Source: Actinomycetota bacterium (GTDB lineage: Bacteria; Actinomycetota; Actinomycetes; S36-B12). Taken from it: 21,446 nucleotides of DNA. The translations under genes and the position numbers were made by a program. The notes beneath the pieces were generated by a model. That model was not told where the DNA came from and ran no database searches. It was given only the letters and a program-made list of their open reading frames with translations. How positions within the stretch are numbered: the first letter of the stretch is position 1; every line of letters begins with the position of its first letter. The stretch lies in NCBI GenBank assembly GCA_027729865.1, contig JAQCBM010000006.1, positions 1 to 21,446 on the forward strand, given 5' to 3'. Below are positions 7,399 to 13,042 of the stretch, piece after piece.

Positions 7399-8410
7399 GA
7401 GTTGATCCGGACGCTGGGCCGGTTGACCCACGCACGACGAGTTGGGTGGCCACCCGAATTGGATCGATGTCCGGCGCGCCATCGCGCATTTGCGCCAAGA
7501 GCGCCTCAGCAGCGATCCGACCGAGATCCGTGACCGGCTGCACCACAGTGGTCAGATCCAAGTGCTCAGACATGTCGTGTCCGTCGACTCCCACGATCGA
7601 GACATCTACTCCCGGCCGCAGCCCGTGCGCTCGCAAGGCGCGCAAGGCCCCGAATGCCATTTCATCGCTGAGAGCAAATACGGCCGTGGGCGGAGTCGGT
7701 TGCGTCAGCAAGGCGGTCATTGCTGCCTCGCCACCTTCGATCGTGAAATAGCCGAACGCTTCGAGAAGCGGATCCACCTGTAAGCCCGCAGCCGTCATCG
7801 CCTGCGCGAAGCCGGCCTCGCGATCGAACTCGGCGGTGAAAGGCGCCTCTGAGGGTGAACCGCCAATGATGCCGATTCGCTGATGACCGAGATTGATGAG
7901 ATGTTGCGTGGCCAAACGTGCTGCCGCAATGTCGTCGATCGTCACGCTGGGTACGCCCACCACGGTGAGGCCGATGGTGGACGTGGGCATCCCCAGATCA
8001 ATGATCTCGCGCAACTGCGGATCCGACGGGGGTACCGCGATGATCAAGATCCCATCGACTCGGCGGCGCAACCGTGGTGCCACCCCGGAACGATTCAGCT
8101 GGTTGTTGTGATCCCCGATGCACGTGAGAAGCAGATCCATGTCGGCTTCTTGCAGCACATCTTCCACTCCGGACAGCACTGTTGAGAAAAACCAGCGCGC
8201 GATGTAGGGAGTGACGACCGCCACGCTTCCGGTTCGCCCCGATGCGAGCCTGGAGGCACTCGGCGAGATGACATAGTCCAGATCGGCTGCAACTTGCTGC
8301 ACGCGGCGGCGGGTCCGCTCATCGACGTTCGGAAGTCCTCGCAAGGCCCGCGAAACCGTGGCAGTCGAGACCCCTGCTGCCTCGGCTACATCCCGGATGG
8401 TGATTCCCAT
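7391..8410 (-). CDS. aglR: LacI-family transcriptional repressor of the sugar locus
   Basis: This 339-residue protein has the LacI/GalR layout. A helix-turn-helix occupies residues 3-24 (TIRDVAEAAGVSTATVSRAL), a hinge helix follows around 49-58 (SPSASRLASG), and from about 62 a periplasmic-binding-like effector domain runs to the end. The ATG at 8410 has AGGGAGG upstream. It overlaps aglA by eight bases, so the repressor and alpha-glucosidase are probably made from one transcript. A candidate operator lies 50-63 bases upstream of its start, which points to autoregulation. It most likely represses the glucoside genes and is released by an imported sugar. The name aglR is by analogy with the rhizobial locus. 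Confidence 0.92.
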   Translation of the reverse strand: MGITIRDVAEAAGVSTATVSRALRGLPNVDERTRRRVQQVAADLDYVISPSASRLASGRTGSVAVVTPYIARWFFSTVLSGVEDVLQEADMDLLLTCIGDHNNQLNRSGVAPRLRRRVDGILIIAVPPSDPQLREIIDLGMPTSTIGLTVVGVPSVTIDDIAAARLATQHLINLGHQRIGIIGGSPSEAPFTAEFDREAGFAQAMTAAGLQVDPLLEAFGYFTIEGGEAAMTALLTQPTPPTAVFALSDEMAFGALRALRAHGLRPGVDVSIVGVDGHDMSEHLDLTTVVQPVTDLGRIAAEALLAQMRDGAPDIDPIRVATQLVVRGSTGPASGSTRE

Positions 8411-8459
8411 CGAGCCTCCCTACCCCGAGGGGGATGGTAGGCCGGACATTGGGGGTCTC

Positions 8460-8473
8460 CACAAGCGGTTACA
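8460..8473. promoter_or_regulatory. Candidate LacI-family operator before aglR
   Basis: CACAAGCGGTTACA, on the minus strand TGTAACCGCTTGTG, matches 10 of the 12 informative positions of TGYAANCGNTTRCA and has the central CG typical of LacI/GalR operators. It sits in the 82-base gap between ppx and aglR, upstream of the repressor start. Confidence 0.5.
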
Positions 8474-8492
8474 TCAAATCTGTGTGTGAGAT

Positions 8493-9431
8493 CTAGGACA
8501 CTTTCTCTGAGAGCCTGTAAACGATGCCATCCAGTAGGTCGGTCTCACTCGCGATCACGAAGCCGATCGGAAGCCGGCGCATGATCTGCCGGAGCACCAG
8601 GGCGCCCCCGGCGATTACGTCGACCCGCCCGGGGTGCATGACCGGTTCGGCCGCCCGGTGGGCGCGAGTCATGCCCAACAGTCGCTCGGTTACCTGCTCC
8701 ACCTGCGCCAAGGACGCCAGCGAGCCGTGAATGGCATAGGAGTCATAGTTCGGAAGCGCGTGCGCCAGGGCAGCCACCGTGGTCACTGATCCTGCGAGTC
8801 CCACGAAAGTCCGAACGTCCGTCACGTCTACTTGGTCGAATGCTCGGTCGAGGATTCCATCGATGGTCTGAACCGTCTGCTCGATCTGCTCCGCACTCGG
8901 GGGATCATCCTGAAGGTGTCGCTCGGTCATCCGCACACATCCCACATCCACGCTGCACATGGATGTGATTGCGCCAGTGCCAGCATCACCTAGGACGAAC
9001 TCCGTCGAACCACCCCCGATGTCCGAGATGAGGACTGGAGACTCGAGCAGGGAAGCCGAAAGGCCACGGACAGCGCCGATAAAGGACAACTCCGCCTCTT
9101 CCACGCCGGCCACCACTTCTGGATCGATGCCGAGCCGTCGACGAACGCCATCTATGAAGACGTCTGCATTGCGTGCATCGCGCGACGCTGACGTTGCGAC
9201 CATGCGCGTAGCCCGCACATCAAACCGTTCAATCTCTCGTGCATAGTCTTCGACTGCAGCAAACGTGCGTTCCAGAGCTGCCGACGAGAACTCCCCCGTG
9301 GCGTCAATCCCTTCACCGAGACGAACGGTGAGCATGCGTCGATCCACCTCAGTGAGGCGGCCGTTCAACACATCGGCGATCAGAAGTCGAATCGCATTGG
9401 TGCCGCAGTCGATCGCTGCATACCGCGTCAT
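8493..9431 (-). CDS. ppx: Exopolyphosphatase / pppGpp phosphatase family (Ppx/GppA)
   Basis: This 312-residue cytoplasmic enzyme of the ASKHA fold removes terminal phosphate from polyphosphate or hydrolyses pppGpp. Visible marks are the phosphate-1 loop AAIDCGTNAIRLLIAD (5-20), TSASRDA (80-86), the SDIGGGSTEF loop (136-145) and GLAGSVTT (211-218). It is the short form common in Actinomycetota, lacking the C-terminal HD-like region of E. coli Ppx. The ATG at 9431 overlaps the TGA of the DUF501 gene as ATGA. It is the last gene of the eno block and corresponds by position to Rv1026. Confidence 0.92.
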   Translation of the reverse strand: MTRYAAIDCGTNAIRLLIADVLNGRLTEVDRRMLTVRLGEGIDATGEFSSAALERTFAAVEDYAREIERFDVRATRMVATSASRDARNADVFIDGVRRRLGIDPEVVAGVEEAELSFIGAVRGLSASLLESPVLISDIGGGSTEFVLGDAGTGAITSMCSVDVGCVRMTERHLQDDPPSAEQIEQTVQTIDGILDRAFDQVDVTDVRTFVGLAGSVTTVAALAHALPNYDSYAIHGSLASLAQVEQVTERLLGMTRAHRAAEPVMHPGRVDVIAGGALVLRQIMRRLPIGFVIASETDLLDGIVYRLSEKVS

Positions 9432-9937
9432 GTGTCATGCACCTCATCCGCGCAACTGCGCGGTTGCCACCACTGCCCCACTTCCTCAAGCACTTCATCA
9501 CCAAAGGCGTTCACACCTGATCCGCTTGCCAGCGCCTGGCCGACGAGCACATGCAAGCACTTCACGCGTGTGGGCATCCCTCCTGCGCTTATCCCTTCGA
9601 TTTCCGGAACATCACCCAGCGCAGACCGTTCCATCAGATAGCGCTCATGAGCTGCGCGGTAGGAGTCGCGGAGTTCGTCGTCCACACTGAGTCGATGCTC
9701 CATGTCTCGCATCCGACCACTGCCCTCGATACCACCGATCGCGCTAGTCAAGCGAGGACACGTGACGTAGTACGTAGTGGGAAACGGTGTGCCATCGTCT
9801 AATCGGGGCGCCGTGGTCACCACACATGGTTCACCGCAGGGACAGCGAGCTGCTACCCCCAGCGCGCCGCGTGGCTCACGTCCTAATTGACGCGTCACCG
9901 CCTCGCGATCGTTCTCGCTCAGGGGATCTACGGACAT
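9428..9937 (-). CDS. DUF501 family protein
   Basis: This 169-residue soluble protein of unknown function belongs to the DUF501 family, and corresponds by position to Rv1025. Recognisable features are a Cys cluster CPCGEPC (32-38), a TYYVTCPRLTSAIGGIEGSG block (55-74) and a C-terminal GGMPTRVKCLHVLVGQALAS block (118-137); the Cys residues could bind a metal, but this is not shown. The ATG at 9937 was chosen because the family begins there; the frame is open to 10189 but that extension lies inside the divIC gene. The Shine-Dalgarno signal is weak. It is coupled by ATGA to ppx. Confidence 0.85.
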   Translation of the reverse strand: MSVDPLSENDREAVTRQLGREPRGALGVAARCPCGEPCVVTTAPRLDDGTPFPTTYYVTCPRLTSAIGGIEGSGRMRDMEHRLSVDDELRDSYRAAHERYLMERSALGDVPEIEGISAGGMPTRVKCLHVLVGQALASGSGVNAFGDEVLEEVGQWWQPRSCADEVHDT

Positions 9938-9966
9938 GGTTCGACAATAGGTGCAGGCGCTGCGCG

Positions 9967-10407
9967 CTAGGAGGCAGGATCCACAGCCGCAATTGGCGGT
10001 CCGTCTGCACGCTCGATCGACTCCCACACCACCGAATGCCAACCCCGGGGAGCCGCGGCTGCGGCTTCCGACAGCACCGCCTCGGCGGGGCGGCCGTCGG
10101 AGGAAATCGTCACGTAGCCAATCTCCCCCGGCAGAACGAAATGCAATCTCCGGCGCGCTTCGGTGGCGACGAACGCCGGGTCCGACCACCGAGTGAGTTC
10201 GGTCTGTAGTTCGGCGATCCGTTCGCTCGAGGCTGCGATATCCGCACGAAGGGCAGCCACCTCGGCCCGTTGGGACAACCAGGCGCGTACCGGAACCGAT
10301 AGGGCCAGCACCAGGAGTGCGAAGACGGCAATGAGAATCAATGCCCGACTGGTCATGGAGCCGCCCAGCCCAGTGCCGGAGGGACTACCGGGGGAAGTCG
10401 ACGCCAC
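9967..10407 (-). CDS. divIC: Septum formation initiator (DivIC/FtsB-like)
   Basis: This 146-residue protein has a short Gly/Ser-rich cytoplasmic tail, one membrane segment (about 22-41), a heptad-like coiled coil (about 48-70, AEVAALRADIAASSERIAEL) and an outer-face end with the usual LPGEIGYVTI (91-100). FtsB/DivIC proteins sit in the divisome and link FtsL and FtsQ to septal wall synthesis. The frame starts with GTG at 10407; an in-frame ATG at 10356 leaves 129 residues beginning right before the membrane segment and is an equally reasonable start, as neither has a strong Shine-Dalgarno. It lies between eno and DUF501, as in other actinobacteria (Rv1024). Confidence 0.87.
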   Translation of the reverse strand: MASTSPGSPSGTGLGGSMTSRALILIAVFALLVLALSVPVRAWLSQRAEVAALRADIAASSERIAELQTELTRWSDPAFVATEARRRLHFVLPGEIGYVTISSDGRPAEAVLSEAAAAAPRGWHSVVWESIERADGPPIAAVDPAS

Positions 10408-10497
10408 GAGGTGATCGTGTCACGTGAACCCCAATTTTCCCAGAAGCCCCACCGATCACGCGTTGCTCAATGACCGATCGTGGTCCACACCAGCGGG

Positions 10498-11775
10498 TCA
10501 GCTGGAAAGCCGGGGAAAGGCTCTGCTCCCTGCGTATCGACCGGCATCGGCCAGTTCCTCCTCGATCCGCAGCAGTTGGTTGTACTTCGCTACCCGCTCG
10601 GACCGCGCCGGAGCCCCGGTCTTGATCTGACCGCAGTTCACCGCGACAGCGAGATCGGCGATCGTGGTGTCTTCGGTCTCGCCCGACCGGTGGGACATCA
10701 TCGAGGCGTACCCGGCCGACGTCGCCAAGGCCACCGCATCCAAGGTTTCGGTAAGCGAGCCAATCTGGTTCACCTTCACGAGCAGAGCATTGGCGGCGCC
10801 CTCGGCGATACCGCGGGCCAAGCGCTCGGGGTTCGTGACGAATAGGTCGTCGCCCACCAACTGCACGCCATCGCCAATGGCATCGGTGAGGTGAATCCAA
10901 CCGGCCCAATCGTCTTCAGCGAGCGGGTCCTCAATCGATACGAGCGGGAAGTCCTCCCGCAGTGATTCGTAGTACCCGGTCATCCATTCCATGGACCGGT
11001 CGGCACCCTCGAAGCGATAGGAGCCGTCGGCGAAGAACTCCGTCGATGCCACGTCGAGCGCGAGAGCGATGTCCGCCCCTAGCGTCAAGCCCGTGGCCTC
11101 GACCGCACGCCCGATGAGTTCCAGCGCTGCACGATTGTTCGGAAGATCGGGGGCGAAGCCACCTTCATCACCGAGGCCCGTTGCGTAGCCCTCCGACTTG
11201 AGAACGGACTTCAGCGAGTGGTAGACCTCGGCGCCTTGGCGTAACGCTTCGGAGAAGGTTGCCGCACCGATCGGGGCGATCATGAATTCCTGGATGTCCA
11301 CGCCGGTATCGGCGTGCGCGCCGCCATTCAGGATGTTCATCATCGGCACCGGAAGAACGTGCGCATTCGGGCCGCCCACATATCGGAACAAGGGCAGATC
11401 TGCCGATAACGCCGCGGCCTTCGCTACTGCAAGCGAGACGCCGAGGATGGCGTTCGCCCCGACACGGGACTTATTGGGAGTGCCATCTAGATCGAGCATG
11501 ATTTGGTCGACCAAGCGCTGGTCGGAGGCCTCGATACCGATCAATTCCGGTGCGATGTCCTCCTCAACCGCAGTTACTGCCTCGAGAACGCCTTTGCCCA
11601 GGTAGCGGCTTCCGCCGTCACGACGCTCCGCCGCCTCAAAGGCGCCAGTGGAGGCACCTGAGGGAACTGCTGCACGGGCAACGGTGTCGTCTTCCAGCAG
11701 CACTTCTACTTCAACGGTCGGATTGCCACGTGAGTCGAGGATTTCGCGGGCGATGAGCGCTTCGATTTCAGCCAT
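10498..11775 (-). CDS. eno: Enolase (phosphopyruvate hydratase)
   Basis: This 425-residue glycolytic enzyme converts 2-phosphoglycerate to phosphoenolpyruvate in the cytoplasm, and its length is normal. Visible are SRGNPTVEVEV (15-25), the ASTGAFEA loop (41-48), GGAHADTGVDIQEFM (151-165), metal ligands at Asp241, Glu282 and near 309-310, the signature LLVKVNQIGSLTET (331-344, Lys334) and SHRSGETED (361-369). GGAHADTGVD replaces the more common GGAHADNNVD, a change outside the catalytic set. The start lacks a clear Shine-Dalgarno and the leader carries an inverted repeat. It opens the eno-divIC-DUF501-ppx block. Confidence 0.97.
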   Translation of the reverse strand: MAEIEALIAREILDSRGNPTVEVEVLLEDDTVARAAVPSGASTGAFEAAERRDGGSRYLGKGVLEAVTAVEEDIAPELIGIEASDQRLVDQIMLDLDGTPNKSRVGANAILGVSLAVAKAAALSADLPLFRYVGGPNAHVLPVPMMNILNGGAHADTGVDIQEFMIAPIGAATFSEALRQGAEVYHSLKSVLKSEGYATGLGDEGGFAPDLPNNRAALELIGRAVEATGLTLGADIALALDVASTEFFADGSYRFEGADRSMEWMTGYYESLREDFPLVSIEDPLAEDDWAGWIHLTDAIGDGVQLVGDDLFVTNPERLARGIAEGAANALLVKVNQIGSLTETLDAVALATSAGYASMMSHRSGETEDTTIADLAVAVNCGQIKTGAPARSERVAKYNQLLRIEEELADAGRYAGSRAFPRLSS

Positions 11776-11776
11776 G

Positions 11777-11793
11777 AGCCAAGCCTATTGGCT
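11777..11793. repeat. Inverted repeat in the eno leader
   Basis: AGCCAA (11777-11782) and TTGGCT (11788-11793) pair around GCCTA, directly beside the eno ATG in the 48-base gap to the divergent gene. The only Shine-Dalgarno-like bases of eno (TAGG) lie in the loop. It could affect eno translation or be a binding site shared with the divergent gene. Evidence is limited to symmetry. Confidence 0.3.
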
Positions 11794-11823
11794 CCACGTG
11801 AACCCAACGTCCACACTGGAGTC

Positions 11824-12042
11824 ATGGAAGAACGCCCGATCGAACTCATCGGGGTGTATCACGCCGATGGCGGCATCATCGGCGAGCTTCGGTATGTGAT
11901 CGGCAAAGCGACGCCCACGGTGCTAGCGCGGTGGGCGAACGGAAATGTCACTGCACTTCTCGGCCCAGAGGACCTGGAGTTGGAGGGATCAGTTTCCGAC
12001 TTCTTCGTTCGGCTCACAAAGGCCCTGGCCTCATCGTCATGA
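11824..12042 (+). CDS. Small conserved-looking protein of unknown function, coupled to tspO
   Basis: A 72-residue soluble protein starting at ATG 11824, where GGAG precedes at a short distance; an in-frame ATT-region start at 11788 would lie in the eno leader and is less likely. I do not recognise the family with confidence. The N-terminus (IELIGVYHADGGIIGELRYV, 7-26) looks like a two-strand beta unit, and the C-terminal half is acidic then helical. There is no Cys, no membrane segment and no signal peptide. The TGA overlaps the tspO ATG as ATGA, and codon use looks like that of its neighbours, both of which support a real gene. Confidence 0.65.
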   Translation: MEERPIELIGVYHADGGIIGELRYVIGKATPTVLARWANGNVTALLGPEDLELEGSVSDFFVRLTKALASSS

Positions 12043-12518
12043 ATGTAGATACCTGGCGCATCGGTGCGGTGGCGCTCGTTATCACTGCCGTGATCGCCTA
12101 CGCAGTGCTCTCCGGTGTCTGGGTCGGCACGGACTCCACCTGGTACCAATCGCTTGAGCAACCATCGTGGCAACCACCACCATGGGTGTTCGGTGTCATC
12201 TGGCCGTACAACTTCATCGCACTGACCGTGGTCGCAGCGGTCGTCGTCTGGCAAAGCACGGGGTTCCGGGTCAGCGTGCTGCTGATCTTCCTCGTCGCCA
12301 GCATTGCAATGGCTGTGGCCTGGGCCTATTCGTTCTACGTTCCCCACGAGTTGGCAACCGCTGCGATAGCGCTATCGGCAGCGGTTGCGCTCACGGTTCC
12401 CATCGTGGTCATTGCGTTCCTCACGGGACCGGTATGGGGGGTGCTGTTACTCCCTTACCAGGTGTGGTTGGCGCTCGCGGCGTCGTTGTCGTGGGGTTAC
12501 GTACGACTACACGGATGA
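12039..12518 (+). CDS. tspO: TspO/MBR family membrane protein
   Basis: This 159-residue protein has five hydrophobic segments (roughly 8-29, 49-71, 76-96, 104-126 and 131-153), as expected for TspO. The family hallmark is WYQSLEQPSWQPPPWVFGVIW (35-55); the end (LLPYQVWLALAASLSWGY) also fits. TspO proteins bind tetrapyrroles and similar hydrophobic ligands and act in oxidative or light-dependent regulation in bacteria. The tryptophan-rich second half of the family is only partly conserved here, so ligand binding is uncertain. The ATG at 12039 overlaps the stop of the small upstream gene; the frame is open to 11931 but that stretch overlaps the upstream gene. Its last 12 bases overlap the end of the opposite-strand gene. 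Confidence 0.85.
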   Translation: MNVDTWRIGAVALVITAVIAYAVLSGVWVGTDSTWYQSLEQPSWQPPPWVFGVIWPYNFIALTVVAAVVVWQSTGFRVSVLLIFLVASIAMAVAWAYSFYVPHELATAAIALSAAVALTVPIVVIAFLTGPVWGVLLLPYQVWLALAASLSWGYVRLHG

Positions 12519-12809
12519 TTCGTTCAGGCCGTCCAGATAGGCAGTGAGTGCGGCGTCGTCCCATTGTTCTTCCAATGCGGCAGAACGTTGAGCCACCGCA
12601 GTTGCCGCATCGACGTCAACCGCCTCCCAATCCGACCTGGTCCAGCCAGCGAGGTAGGCATCAGCATCGACCTCACCGAGCCGCATGGCGGCTTCGTCGA
12701 TCGCCTCTTGAAACCGCTGGGCCAGCGGCACTTTCACAACATCGTCACCCTCACGGGCGGCCACCATCGAGGGAATGTCACGCCAGTAGGTGACCTGGAT
12801 TTCCGCCAT
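12507..12809 (-). CDS. Small protein of the Pfam 'virulence factor' family, last gene of the formate operon
   Basis: This 100-residue soluble protein begins with AEIQVTYWRDIPSMVAA (2-18), followed by VKVPLAQRFQEAIDEAAMR (25-43) and DADAYLAGWTRSDWE (48-62). These are the marks of the family that Pfam calls 'Virulence factor' (PF13769 from memory). The C-terminal part is acidic and helical. The ATG at 12809 was preferred over the adjacent GTG 12812 because GGAGG (12815-12819) stands five bases before it. The start overlaps the fdsD stop (TGATG), so it is translated with fdsD. No direct function is known to me. From memory, alphaproteobacterial members lie beside methylene-THF reductase and corrinoid methyltransferase genes, which fits a C1/folate role better than virulence. 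Confidence 0.8.
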   Translation of the reverse strand: MAEIQVTYWRDIPSMVAAREGDDVVKVPLAQRFQEAIDEAAMRLGEVDADAYLAGWTRSDWEAVDVDAATAVAQRSAALEEQWDDAALTAYLDGLNESSV

Positions 12810-13042
12810 CACAGCCTCCGGAGAATTTCGAGTGCAGTGTGCACATCGGGGACGAGCTGATCAGGGTAGTCGTGCTCGATGCCCTGGATATCGCGTTGCA
12901 TGTCCGGAGTCCAGAACGTGCGAATGTGGGTAGCCACCTGTTCGCCTACCTCTGCGCGATTCGGCACGTTGGCCGCGATCTGGTTCGCCATCTTCACCAG
13001 ATGCGCCTGCTCATAATTCAGACCCGCAGCAGACAACGTCAC
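12809..13042 (-). CDS. fdsD: Formate dehydrogenase delta subunit
   Basis: This 77-residue protein matches the FdsD family by LVKMANQIAANV (15-26) and VATHIRTFWTPDMQRDI (36-52). FdsD is a small accessory of soluble NAD-dependent formate dehydrogenases, needed for activity and found with the complex or its maturation. The GTG at 13042 overlaps the fdsA TGA as GTGA, so expression follows fdsA. It is the fourth fds structural gene and precedes the 'virulence factor' gene. Confidence 0.88.
   Translation of the reverse strand: MTLSAAGLNYEQAHLVKMANQIAANVPNRAEVGEQVATHIRTFWTPDMQRDIQGIEHDYPDQLVPDVHTALEILRRL

Noticed and set aside
7399..7482. N-terminal extension of the GH13 gene
   Set aside because: It lies entirely in the aglR coding sequence, adds nothing of the GH13 fold, and GTG 7398 gives an overlap start with normal protein length.
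9938..10189. N-terminal extension of the DUF501 gene
   Set aside because: It overlaps most of divIC in another frame and is Arg/Gly-rich, as expected of a shadow frame; the family starts at 9937.
10408..10497. Possible terminator between eno and divIC
   Set aside because: ACGATCGGT/GTGATCGGT is a direct, not an inverted, repeat, and no stem with a following T-run was found.
10385..10909. 174-codon minus-strand frame inside eno and the gap after it
   Set aside because: It overlaps enolase in a different frame, is Arg-rich and has no family marks.
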